This document shows positions 10,468 to 22,011 of a stretch of 64,000 nucleotides of DNA, one piece after another. Under the pieces are notes generated by a model. The model saw nothing but the letters and a program-made list of their open reading frames with translations, was not told the origin of the DNA and ran no database searches. Every line of letters begins with the position of its first letter. Positions within the stretch are counted from its first letter, which is position 1. The translations under genes and the position numbers were made by a program. The DNA is from Tieghemostelium lacteum (taxonomy: Eukaryota > Evosea > Eumycetozoa > Dictyosteliales > Raperosteliaceae): NCBI GenBank assembly GCA_001606155.1, contig LODT01000037.1, positions 992,001 to 1,056,000 on the forward strand, read 5' to 3'.

Positions 10468-12632
10468 TTACATAAAATTAAAGTCTTTGACAAATAAAGA
10501 AACATCTCTAGTTTCGGATTTTTGAATTAGATCTTCACGACCCATCAGACGGAAAACCATTTTGAGATTATCCCAAATGTGAACTGCATCAGGATGAATA
10601 GATATAGCGCCTAGGAAATTTTGAGCAGCTTCGTGGAACATGTTCAATGAAAGATAAGCTATACCTAAATTTGATCTAGCTCTGACATAGGATGGTTTAT
10701 GCTCGAGAGCTTTGAAATAGGCACCCAAAGCCTCTTGACATTTGTTACTGTTTGCCAAGGTAGCGCCCAGTTTATTCCATAATTGATAATCTGTAGGTTT
10801 GTTTTGAAGAGCTGCTTTGAAACAGTCTACTGCTTTATCATAGTCATAAGACATATTGAATAGTAAACCTAGAATAGTTTGTACCTCACCATCTGGATCG
10901 TTAGGTCTCATTCTAGCAGCATCTAGAAACATGTCAGTTATGATATTGTGTTTCTTCCAGGTGTCCATATAGTTGCTTTCTTCAATTTCCAATTGATTAA
11001 AAGTCTCTTGGAATTGGTTGGCTATATTCTGATACTGTGGATTTCTTTTCATCCATTCATGTAAACTATCTAAAGCTCTTTCTTTTTGGTAGTCATTAGT
11101 GTAACTGACTGCCAATGATATACGAGCTGAGAGATTATTTGGATCCAACTGTATGCATTTCAGTAGACATTTGATAGCTTGTTGATCTTTATCATTTTCA
11201 GCATGAGCAATACCCAAGTACATCCAAGCCTGTGAGTTCTCAGGTGATCTTTTCACCTCAGATTCCAATGCAATGATAGAATCGTCTATTAAACCTTCAT
11301 TAAACAGCTGCATACCTCTATCAAATGTATCTTCATCTCTAGCCTCGTCAATAGTGAATTGATATTCATTGAGTCTCTCCAAAGACACTTCATCTTCAAA
11401 ATCCTGGTATTCTCTCTCCCAAACACCTTCGTTATCTATAGGTCTATTATGCAGTTCCTGAGGTATAACAGTTTCATTAAACACCAATTCCTCTTTTTCC
11501 TTATCTATCACAGCCTCACCAGTATTAAGTTGGCTCATTAGCTTATAGAAATTGGAATTCTTAATCTTTGGATCCTGTATATCTGTAATGGGTCTAGTTA
11601 CATCCTGAATTGATTTTCTAGCAGTTTCATCCCATGCAGCATCAATAGAATGATCCTCAAATTCCACACCTTCTGTATTCTTCCAAGCTGACTCAAATGG
11701 ATTGAAATTTTCATCCTCATCAAAAATCTGGTCGTATTCGTCCTCTTCTTCTTCCTGTCTCCAAGCATATTCATAATTTTGTTCTTCGTCTTCTATATAG
11801 TCCTTTGGAATCTCACTATTGTACATATAACCTCCTGTTGTTGTAGTTGTAGTTGTGGTATTATGATTTCTTTGAAAATCGTCAATCCACTCGTTGGCAT
11901 GGGTCTGGTCCCACTGTTTATCCCATTGTGAATCAAAATCCTCTAGTTCAGGATCGATATCAAACAATGAAAATAGAGTATTTAACTGTTCATTAGTGTA
12001 ACCTTGGTCCACATCCTGTTCTGCAATATGCTTAAACATCACCTGTGATCTATTCTTTATCTTTACCTTATCAGACTGTGATAAATTGGGAATGTGTATA
12101 GGAGGATGTTGCATTATATGTCTAGATTTAGTTGACATTATAAAATCTTGAAAAAGGAATTGTACATCGGTTTCAACTTGACTTGCATTCAATTGTCCAT
12201 GATGTTGTTGTGGTCCCTGTTGATATTGATCAAAATTTCTATCCAATAGATCATGTACATTATCATTTTGTTCTCCATTAAATATTTTATCTAAATGTCT
12301 CTATTATTTGAAACAATGCTCATTAGTTTAAACCTGTATCTTAAAATTAATCTCAAATTAATATCATACCTCTTCAAATCTGTCATCTTGAGCATTCATT
12401 CTAAATAATTCATTCTCTAGAAAATGACTATGTTCCAATTTATCCTAATTAACATTATTTATAAGTATAAATATAAAATAGATGTTATTATCAAGATATC
12501 TATATCTTTTGATAATGAAAATCATACATTATATAAACCAGTTTTATCAGAGGTGAATTGTTGAACAAAACCACCTACAGCATTTGGTTCAGAACAATCA
12601 CCCTCAACTAAATCTCGAAAAAGGTTAGACAT
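10468..12632 (-). CDS. pex5: Peroxin 5, PTS1 import receptor
   Basis: Cycling receptor that binds C-terminal SKL-type signals of peroxisomal matrix proteins in the cytosol and delivers them to the peroxisome membrane. Three exons fit in phase 0: 12528-12632 (35 codons), 12370-12444 (25 codons) and 10468-12300, for 670 residues. The small first exon carries the conserved N-terminal cysteine in LVEGDCSEPNA, the site used for monoubiquitin-dependent recycling in this family. The middle holds WxxxF/Y-type motifs (WIDDF, FESAW and others) for PEX14/PEX13 binding. The C-terminal half is the TPR domain (GIAHAENDKDQQAIKCLLKC, LGIAYLSLNMFHEAAQNFLG). A short Thr tract interrupts the acidic linker. It shares a 116-bp divergent promoter with the SAM-domain gene. 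Confidence 0.92.
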
Positions 12633-12748
12633 TATTTATTTTTCAGAAAAAAATCACATAAAAATGTTCTGTTTAAATAAAAAAATTTTTTAAATTTAAA
12701 ATAAAATTTAAATTTAAATTTAAGTTTTAATTTTTTTTTTTTCCAACA

Positions 12749-13955
12749 ATGAGCAAAAATAATAATAAAATACAACCAACAAATTTTAATGATACTGATA
12801 TACCAAATGAACATTGGAACAATGAATCAGTTCAAAAATGGTGTAAATTCATTGGAATACCTGAAAAGGATATAATAATTATTAAAAATAATGAGTTAGA
12901 CGGAAATTGGTTAATATTTAAACATCAAAGTGGAAATTTAGAAAAAGAATTAAAGGATTTAGGTGTATCACCTTCTTCTTCAGTTAGAATTCTTACAAAT
13001 TTTAATTGTAAACTAAACACCTAGGTGAACTCACTAATCGATTCACTTTTTGCACAAAAAGTTGATAATAACATATTTTGTAATATAAACTTCAATACAA
13101 TTTAACCACCCATTGACATTCAACCACAATAGGCAAACAAAGACAACAAGTAGCACAAGGTATGTAGATTTTGGATAGTAAGGCGGATTAGTTGGCTAAT
13201 TTTTTATTCCCTTAGGAATGGTTGAGGTTTTTTTAAATGATACTTCCCCAAACCCAATCCATACTTTTGAAACTGGAATATCGTTTAATGACATATTTAG
13301 AATTTTTAAGTATTCTCACAAAATGATAATAATTGGATTAAAAAAGAAAAATAGTACAAAAGATTATATAGTTAAATCTCCCATAAACACTCCTGGTGAA
13401 TACATCGTTTTGGAAGCACCTATATTAACAATTAATGTTCAATATAAACCTTTCTTGAGAAGCCCTATCACCAAAAGTATTGAAATTTATCCCACAGCAA
13501 AACCTGAAGATGTTAGAAAATTAATATTAAACGCATTTGAATTTAATCATAGAACCACAACAGAAGATAGACTACTTAAAGAAAATCATAGTTTAGTAGA
13601 TATGAATATAAATTATTTAGATAGCCATCAGCTTTATGAATTATCTATCCCAATGGTATGAATTAAAATACTAATTTAGTTTTCATTTTTCAAATACTTT
13701 TATTTAGAAAGTAACAATGATAAATACAATCAAACTTATAGCAACAATGTTCATCCCCAATAGTATTTTTGACAATAAATTGGATTCTCAACAAAATAGT
13801 ACAAATAGGCAAATAGGAATACACAAAAGAAAAACAGGTAAATGTAAACTAGTCAACAATAACTTTCATTAAAATTCACACTAAAATAAATAGTTAACAA
13901 TTATGTAGTTTAATTTCTTTGTGATAGGGGTTGTTTTTTAGGTACACCAACTTGA
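12749..13955 (+). CDS. SAM-domain protein with a 27-nt internal exon
   Basis: Exons that keep phase: 12749-13007, 13133-13159 (27 nt), 13216-13655 and 13708-13837, then a short last exon, perhaps 13942-13955. The N-terminus (EHWNNESVQKWCKFIGIPEK...ELDGNWL...LKDLGVSPSSSVRIL) is a sterile alpha motif domain, a helical protein-interaction module. The middle has two stretches of beta character (MVEVFLNDTSPNPIHTF and LTINVQYKPFLRSPITKSIE) that could be ubiquitin-like or Ras-association folds; this is inference. The C-terminal exon (MINTIKLIATMFIPNSIF) is Asn/Gln-rich. The short-intron model is well supported up to 13655 and less so after it. A signalling adaptor role is plausible but unproven. Confidence 0.65.
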
Positions 13956-14137
13956 GTTTACTAATTACAATTATGCGTAGATTTGCTCCATTTACAATAG
14001 TACAAAATTAAATGTTTTTTTTAAATCTAATAAAAATAGATTTATGATAAATTTAAAGTTTGACATTTTTTAATTATTTATTTAGGATTCACTACACAAG
14101 TTATTTACAACTGCATGTAAAGGAAAGAAAAAAAAAA

Positions 14138-17100
14138 TTACTTATTTAAATTTTGTTTAGTGTATTCCCAGATTGTAATAGAACCAGACACGTGAACATT
14201 AAGTGATCTAGTAACACCTAGCTGTGGAATTTCAACGCATTTATCAAGTAGATTAATGTATTCAGTTGGAATACCTTCTTTTTCTTTACCTAGCAAGAGA
14301 ACAGATTTCTTTGGGAACTGGAATTGATTTAATTGTACTGATGTAGAAGTTTGTTCAACACCTAGTAGAGAATAACCTTCATCTTTCTTTGACATGAGGT
14401 ATTCTTTAAGATTTTGCTCTGTTACCTCTTCAACGGGTAACCATCTCTCAGCAGATACTGTAATTTGTTGGAATATCTTATCTTGATAAATAGACATATC
14501 ACCAACTACGATACCTTCAATATTAAAAATTTCACTGGTTCTTATCAAACCAGCCAAATTTGGGATCTTATCGATAAATGTTGCAACTATGATAATAGAT
14601 TGTCTTGATTTCTTTGCAAGGTAGGTTTCTTTACTTTCAGATTCAATCTCAGCCCAGGGTTGAATCTTCTTTTGGTACCCTGCAGTGATCTCTGGAACCT
14701 GTACAGCAGTGCTTATGTACTGGTCCATTTGCTCCTGTTTCTTTGCTTCTTCTTCCTGCTCTCTTTCTGCACTTTCAACCATGTCTTTGATATATTGTGG
14801 TTGTTTATCGAGTATTTGTTTACCAATCTCCATATACTGATCTTTCAAAGTTGACTGATCAAATGTCTGAATTTTACATTTTTGTATAAACTCAAAAACA
14901 CCAGGTAAGATAACCTCTGTGATTGGAAGTGAGTCAATCTTGGGTAGAACATAAAAGAGATTAGTTAAATCGGTTGAGTTAATGTCAGTTTCGGATTGGA
15001 ATCCTAACATTAGTCTCTGTCTTTCCAATGTTTTCTGAGTTGGTGTATTATTTTTGAAAAAGTAGTCAAGGTTCTTCAAATACTCAAAGAGAGCTGGGTC
15101 CAATCTCTTTTGAGGGATATCAGTGGTAAGTAGATTGCTAACCATTGAACATGCAACTGCTTTAACAACAATATGACCACTAGCACACAATGTGAGAATA
15201 CGTGTGAATAGTCCAGTGAATACCTCTTTACTGATAGTTTCCTTGTAGATAAGGTATCCAGCAACCATCACACTACTAGTGAGAATGTCACCTCTAAGAT
15301 CGATATCGTCAAGTAAAGGTACCAAGTGACTGACAATTATGGAGTTATTAACTCTCATGATATTAATAATGAATATATTAATAAATCTTCTAACGGAAGG
15401 TAAATTGAACATGTAAAAAGCCTTAACAAAAAGGTCACCAATTTCCACAATATTGTCATGTTCCAAAATGAAATTGGATAGCACACAAAGTGCTTGCCAA
15501 AGACGTATCTTAATACGATGGGTTTGGGTACCTATGATATACTCGTTCTTTCTTTGTTGATGTTTATCCATAACAAAGGTCTCATTGAGGATTCTCACTA
15601 CTAATCTATAGAGAAATTCTTTGAATTGATTTAATGGTCCTATATCTGAAATGAATTGGACAGCTAATGCTCTACCATAAGTCTCGGCAAATGGAATTGT
15701 TCCAAACCCAAATTCCTCATCATCTTGAATGGTGTCATAGACATCATTGTTTTGGAATACAGTTTGAGGAAGGCTTACATTAGGTTCATAGAAATCGTCA
15801 ATGTTCACTTCGATTACATGTTCCTTGCGCAGTGGACCGTATATTAGGGCCTGAACTATCTCTTCCATGTACCAATCGCAAATCTCTGGTGACGATTTCC
15901 ATGATCTGATGAGTTTGGCATACATTAAATTAGACAAACCTGGTACAGATTCATTCTTTTTAAGAAGTTCTTTTATATAGAATTTCAGTATTGCGTGATG
16001 GTCATATTCATTTTCAGGTGGAACCACAGACATGATCTCTACATTGAAAGCAAAGTTTACAAATGTTCCATAGAAATGAGTAGAGTTGGAATCTAAAACT
16101 GAGTTCCAACAATATGATAGAATCTGTTCGAAAAGGTCTTTGTCAACTACTCTGTCTTTGGTTATTACACCCATGGGTAGTAACAATGACAGACAATGAA
16201 TGAGTGGTAGAGAACAAAATATATTTGAACTTCCAACATATTCCTTTAGTATCTCTATATATTCTCTTGATTTCATTGATAACCCAGTCACATGATTATT
16301 TTGAATAAGAGTTGTAAATATATTTCTAAGTGTCATAGCTTTTATCTTTAGATAGTAACTATTAATGTGACCCCACTGGTTTTTGGCAAATACTATCTCT
16401 TGATCTGACATGTCACTATTGACAGGTTTTTTAATGTCAATAGATAAAAGGTAGTCAATGACCATCTCCATTTCCTGAGCTGTGAATAAGTTCATTAGAT
16501 TGACTCTATCTCTAAAGAGACCATGAACTCTTTGTACTAGAACCACCTTGTAGATTTGACTTGTTAATTGGTTTTCTGTATATTCCTTTCCATCTTTTAA
16601 TTGTTGTAATCTATCTATTATCAATTTGAAATAAGATTTCAATTGATCTTTATCAACAGTTAAATTCTTTAATAAACCTGACATTATTAAATATAGGTTC
16701 TCTTCAAATTCTAACAAAACAGTTAGATCTTTTAGATTTAAATCTAGACTCAACTAAATATAAAAACCAGATATATTAGTATATTATTATAAATCTTTAG
16801 ATTTAGATGTACATACTTTTAATAAATCTAAAAATGGTTTGGAAAAGTTGAATAATTGATCGGTAAGAAGTTTTGATTTTTGATTTGTACTAATATTCAT
16901 TAGAATACCAGAGAGTAGGAGGATATTTGAGTTTATATAGGTACTGTTTGGATTGATACTTTGTTGAATAATCTCAGTAGTGAGTGTTTTAAAATCATTA
17001 TCTTCCATGTAGATAATTAATTTTGAGACTTTCATACTACTGGTTTTCATTGAAATGATTTGGTCCTTGTCTATAGAGTCTATTGATTTCAAATTCGATT

Positions 17101-19024
17101 GTTGGTCACTGAGATATTGTCTGAGTTGATTGAATATCCATTGGTCACTATTATGTATTCTATTGAGATTTCTATTAGTGTTACTAATCCATTTACTAAA
17201 TAGTGCATTGTACTTGTGATGGAAGGTCAATGGGAATGAATTGAGTATCATTGAGATATTCTGGAATGAAAGATTACCGTAATCCATCAGATAAGGTAGC
17301 GATGTAATGAGATACTTGTAACAAGTAGCCTTCAATGTACTGTGATATCTTGTTATAGTAGTCTCCAATAGCACAGTTAAAGCATTTTGAATCATATCGT
17401 TATTTAGAACAGGATACACAACCTCTTCCTTATTACTCTCTTGTACCAAAACCTGAACAATCTTGAGTAAATTCACAAATAAGAATCTATACATATTTGA
17501 GGTATAATCTGCAATAGATTGGAATATGCTCTGTAAGAACATGACTTTTTTATCTACACCTTCAAGTTTTTCAAAAAAGTTTTGATAAAACATTAGTGTG
17601 CTTGTAAAAACTGGTTGTTCAGTGATACCTTTATACAAAAATGAGTTATTGAGACATGGAGTCAAAGTAGTGCCGATGAATGACATTGGGAGATGCTGTT
17701 GACATACCTTCGAGTTCAAAGTCTCCAAAACCAAACCTTTAATCACAGCAGTATTCTGATGAGAGAACCCTTTAACAAAGAGAATGTCCACCCATTTCCA
17801 ATGAAAAGGTATAGATTTCTCAGTGTCCAATGATACTAACATATTCTCCATTTCCTTCCACACAGGCATAACAATGTGAGCTGCAAAGTCTTCCAAAGCC
17901 TCATTGATCAAAAAGAACAAATTCCATAGTTTCTGGTAGTGTTTGGAATGTGGTTTACACCATCGGAAATATACAGTCCATTGCACAGTTTCCAAAGTAG
18001 AGCTTCCATCTTCCATATCAATACACAATTTAATAATCTTTTTCAATAGATAGTTACATCTCTTTCTAATCAACTGGTCTTGGTCATTGAAAGCACCAGT
18101 TAACAAAACCCAAAAATTCAAGTCACCTATCAAAGTCATACTTAAATGATTAAAGAATGATGACAAAATCTTAAATCCATCATTCTTCAAATCACTATTA
18201 ATCACAGATGCATCACAATTTGCCAATTCCAAAGCCACTGATTTTACACCTTCTCTATATTGATCAGAAACAGATACCAAATATCCCAATGGTGATTTAG
18301 TTATTATAGATTGTCTGGATTCAGTTGAATTTGCATTCTTTAATATATCCATTAAAATGCTATACAATTCGTTTGATTCTCTATATTCTGCAATTGATTT
18401 TTGATCATTTTGATTATATTTAAATAATCTATTTAACAATGAAAATATTAAATGTAAATAAACATTATTATTGTTATTGGTATTTGATGTGGTGGATGGT
18501 GTATTGGTGTTAGGTTGCTGTTGTTGTACTTGAGCATTGATATACTTGATATCAACTGACAATGTCAATAGACTATCTTGACAGAATTTAATTAGTTTTG
18601 GTATAAATGTTGAATGTATAAATACTAAACTAATGATATTGTCTACTATGAAATCCAGTAGATTTTGAATTTTGTATTGTGAGTTGTTAGATTGAGTTAT
18701 AAGATCATTGGATTCTGAAACAAGTTTAAAATAGAGATCTAATAACTGTTCACTAAATGTTGTATTGGAACTGTTATCAATAGATTTAAATAACAAACAC
18801 AGTAATTGGAATAAATGATAGTTGTCCAATAACTGACCATGTTCAATTGAATTTAATCTTTTAATGATTAAACTTAGATCGATATTTATAGATGTACTCT
18901 CATTTTCACTGATATTTATCTTTGTTGATTCTATAAAAGAATTATAAATATCACTGTAATCTACATTTTGATTTTTATTAGTTGATTGTAAACTCTTTGC
19001 AAAAATCTCGATTTCTCTAATCAT
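14138..19024 (-). CDS. TARBP1: tRNA (Gm18) 2'-O-methyltransferase, TARBP1/Trm3 type
   Basis: Catalyses S-adenosylmethionine-dependent 2'-O-methylation of guanosine 18 in the tRNA D-loop. Two exons: 16817-19024 (736 codons) and 14138-16753 (871 residues), joined by an intron with GTATGT and TATATTTAG in phase 0. The total of about 1607 residues matches the large eukaryotic Trm3/TARBP1 form. The long N-terminal part is an armadillo-like helical region. The last ~155 residues form the SPOUT/SpoU methyltransferase: motif 1 IPNLAGLIRTSEIF, motif 2 VLLLGKEKEGIP and motif 3 IPQLGVTRSLNVHVSGSI, which forms the trefoil knot. The apparent break into two frames is just the intron. It is not clustered with other tRNA genes. 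Confidence 0.9.
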
Positions 19025-19393
19025 TTTTAATCAACTAGATATAAATAAAAAAATAAAAAAACGAAAAAAACAAAAATCATTATTCGCTTTTGTAACTTTA
19101 TTTTTATAACTATTTAAAATCACAATTATTCAATGTGATCATGCAATACTAACACGTTTAATTATTTTAATTTTTTGTAAATTTAAGATTAAGGTTGAAA
19201 TTGAAACCAATTTAATAAAATACCGAAGTAGTGGATATTTAGGAAAATTCAAAATAAATATCTAGGCCAATAAAGTTCTTGGGATTTCGGAAAGACATTA
19301 TTAATAATTAATTTTTATTTTTCATTTTCATTTACTTTTACTTTAAACTTGTTTATATATATGTAGCTAACAAGTATACTTTAAATTAAAAAT
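19025..19393. other. Intergenic, divergent promoter region
   Basis: 369 bp between the TARBP1 start and the first beta-helix receptor gene. It is AT-rich with A- and T-runs typical of dictyostelid promoters. No gene or strong repeat was seen. Confidence 0.6.
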
Positions 19394-20860
19394 ATGAAAT
19401 TAAATTTAAATATAATAGTTGTTGTTCTGTTAGTGAATAGTGTTATTGTGATAAATGGTCAAAATGGACTTTGTACAGTTTATGTATCCAATAATGTAAC
19501 TACCAATAGTCCAGATCAACTAGAATGTGGAAGTAGTGTAAATAGTACTTGTAAAACACTGGATAATGCAATTAGATTTTGTTTGGCAGCTAGAGAAATC
19601 AATATATCAGTGACTTTTGATAGTGGTGTATACTCAATGAATACAAATTATAGTGGAATGAATTTATATGGTAAGGGTTTTTCAATGATTGGACACCCTA
19701 CTGACGTTACAACTATCGATTGTGCAACAACAGTGGATGTTAATCAGATATTTGCAATTACAAATACTCAAGGAAATGGTAACCAATCTACAAGTTTCAG
19801 TGTATCTAATTTATCATTTATTAATGTGAAGGCTAGTTTACTGGATATTCAAAGTGAAGTTGGACCAGGTAAAGTTACAGTGTCTCTGGAGAATAGTAGT
19901 TTTCAAGGATCTTCAGCACTGCTGTTATTGAATGTTAAAGGTAATCCTGGAAATCCAGGACTTGTGAATATTCAATTGAACAATGTTTTACTACAAGGTC
20001 AATTCGGACCTGTTATATCTTCTACTAGTGCTACTGTATCTCTTGGTGTTAAAATGAGCGGGTGTACTACCATGTCAATTTCTTATTTCCATTTCACCAA
20101 TAGCATACTGACAGTAAGCTCTAGTGTAATTTCAGGAGCTGTTAATGAACTTACTGGAATATCTATACTAGAATTAGATAACACCAACTACCAAATCAAC
20201 GGTACAAAGTACACTGATAGCAATAACGTGCAATTCATATCAGCCACCAACACACCACAAGGTGCCAAACCTACATTATCCAACACCACATTTTTTAAAA
20301 ATCAAGGTACTTTAATTACATTATCCAATGCACAGTTAACTATGGACAATTGTATATTTTCTGCTAATGATAGTCCAAATGGTACAATAGTATCAGTAAC
20401 TAAATCACAATTACAAGTCTCGAACGGACATATTAACTTAAACACAGGTACCATATTCACTTTCCAAAATTCACAAATTACACTCCAACAAATGACAGTA
20501 TTTACAAACTACGATTACCAGCTCTTTAACTGTCAAAATAGTAACATTACAGTTACCAACATTACAATGGAAGGCAATACAGATGAATTAAATGACTCTC
20601 AAGTCAGTTGTCAACAGTGTCAATACACTGATTTAAATAGTGATTTGGATCTATGTACTGCAACATCTTCTTCTGATACATCAGATCCTGACAATAATCT
20701 CTACAAAGTTCACATTATGCTCATTGTCTTGGGTAGTGTTTTTGGATTTGCACTCGTTATCATTTTTGGTTATTTTATATTCAAAAAATTCCAACATCGA
20801 AGTCACACAAGAAACCAAAAACTCAACAATACTATAAGACAACCCCTTTTATATAGATAA
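19394..20860 (+). CDS. Beta-helix type I membrane protein, family member 1
   Basis: 488 residues, single exon. An N-terminal signal peptide (INIIVVVLL-like core, ending near VINGQ) is followed by GLCTVYVSNN and a Cys-containing cap (ECGSSVNSTCKTLDNAIRFC). A long Asn/Thr/Ser-rich ectodomain with short repeating beta-strand units (ISFINVKAS, LTMDNCIFSANDSP, LQVSNGHINLNTG) fits a right-handed parallel beta-helix of the pectin-lyase type. No catalytic residues are evident, and many NxS/T sites could be glycosylated. One transmembrane helix (about 440-463) precedes a basic tail of 25 residues ending RQPLLYR. It is the first of four related genes between 19 and 30 kb. A recognition or adhesion receptor is inferred, not shown. 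Confidence 0.75.
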   Translation: MKLNLNIIVVVLLVNSVIVINGQNGLCTVYVSNNVTTNSPDQLECGSSVNSTCKTLDNAIRFCLAAREINISVTFDSGVYSMNTNYSGMNLYGKGFSMIGHPTDVTTIDCATTVDVNQIFAITNTQGNGNQSTSFSVSNLSFINVKASLLDIQSEVGPGKVTVSLENSSFQGSSALLLLNVKGNPGNPGLVNIQLNNVLLQGQFGPVISSTSATVSLGVKMSGCTTMSISYFHFTNSILTVSSSVISGAVNELTGISILELDNTNYQINGTKYTDSNNVQFISATNTPQGAKPTLSNTTFFKNQGTLITLSNAQLTMDNCIFSANDSPNGTIVSVTKSQLQVSNGHINLNTGTIFTFQNSQITLQQMTVFTNYDYQLFNCQNSNITVTNITMEGNTDELNDSQVSCQQCQYTDLNSDLDLCTATSSSDTSDPDNNLYKVHIMLIVLGSVFGFALVIIFGYFIFKKFQHRSHTRNQKLNNTIRQPLLYR

Positions 20861-21271
20861 TATTTTTAAGATATACTGGTTTTAACAAATATAATTATAT
20901 TTTATAAAATTAATTTTTACCACATTTGCTTTGAAGAAACATTATAACAGAATCTTTCAATGAATATATAATAAAAATTTCCAACCAAAAATAGGAATTT
21001 GTAATAAGACCTTTTTATAAAAAAATATACCTCCCCTCCTATTATTGTAATCTAACTTATTTTAAATTTCCAACACAAAAGATAGGGATAAACACACAGT
21101 TACATGTGATCAACACACCACATAATTTTATTAAAAAAAAAGTCAATGTGGTAAGTGTTGATCCATTATTTCAGTTATTGGAAGGATTTTAAAATAAAAA
21201 GAAAACTTTTTTCAAATTGAATATAATTATTCTTTATTCAATTATATATTATATTACATTAAAACCATTTC
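20861..21271. other. Intergenic with an imperfect hairpin
   Basis: 411 bp, AT-rich. The only structure seen is an imperfect inverted repeat: 21108-21123 pairs with 21146-21163, with a two-base bulge, around an A-rich 22-base loop. It lies between same-strand genes and might act in 3'-end formation. No coding sequence was seen. Confidence 0.6.
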
Positions 21272-21742
21272 ATGAAATCATTTAAATACCTATTAATTTT
21301 ATTTATATTTGTAATTATTATTCAAGCTGCTTACAGTAAAAGACCAAAACAATGTCCTGAACCATGCAATAATAAGACTTGTATCCAACATGAATATAAA
21401 TGCCACAAAGATTCAGATTGTGATAGGTAACTATATAGTCTATTTTAAATCTATTAGATGGTTGATATTAATTTTTTTTTTTTGTAAAAAAAAGGTGAGA
21501 AATGTTGTGAAGTTGAAGCTGGATGTTTGACCAAGTGTGTAAAGAATTCAGATTTAGTGAAACCACCAAAGCCAGTAAAACAATGTCCAGCACCATCACA
21601 TGATAAGGTATGCATTCAACATGTCTATAAATGCCATGAAGACAATGATTGTAAAAAAGGTTCCAAATGCTGTGAAGTTGAAGCTGGATGTTTAACAAAA
21701 TGTGTAAAAGGAAAAAACTTAGTTTCACCAACTAATGCTTAA
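21272..21742 (+). CDS. Small secreted protein with two WAP domains
   Basis: The start at 21272 gives a signal peptide (MKSFKYLLILFIFVIIIQAA). Two whey-acidic-protein four-disulfide-core repeats follow: CPEPCNNKTCIQHEYKCHKD and CPAPSHDKVCIQHVYKCHED, each continuing through KCCEVEAGC and TKC. WAP domains are typically protease inhibitors or antimicrobial. An intron starts at 21427 (GTAACT) and ends near 21494. With those sites the phase is off by one, whereas the repeat alignment predicts DCDRGEKCC across the junction. The splice site may be non-canonical or a base may be miscalled. The two repeats are very alike, which suggests recent internal duplication. It sits between two beta-helix receptor genes. 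Confidence 0.75.
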
Positions 21743-22011
21743 GTTAACTGTAGTACGTTATTTCATTTAATTGATATATAAAGTTAAGCTAAAATATTTT
21801 AAATTTATAAATTTTTAAATCATAGTTATATCTAGATATTTCTCATTTTTGTATAAAATGATGTATTTTATAGTTGATTAATTGAAAAAATGATAAATTT
21901 TATTTTTTTTTATTTAGATATTTTATAACCTTCTCTTCTCTGAGCTTCTCTTCCATCAATTTGACATGTATAAAAATAACATTAAACCCAACCATCTTAA
22001 TTTTCATTATC

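Noticed and set aside
16754-16816. Apparent split of the tRNA methyltransferase into two genes
   Set aside because: A good donor and acceptor with matching phase make it an intron; the total length fits the TARBP1 family.
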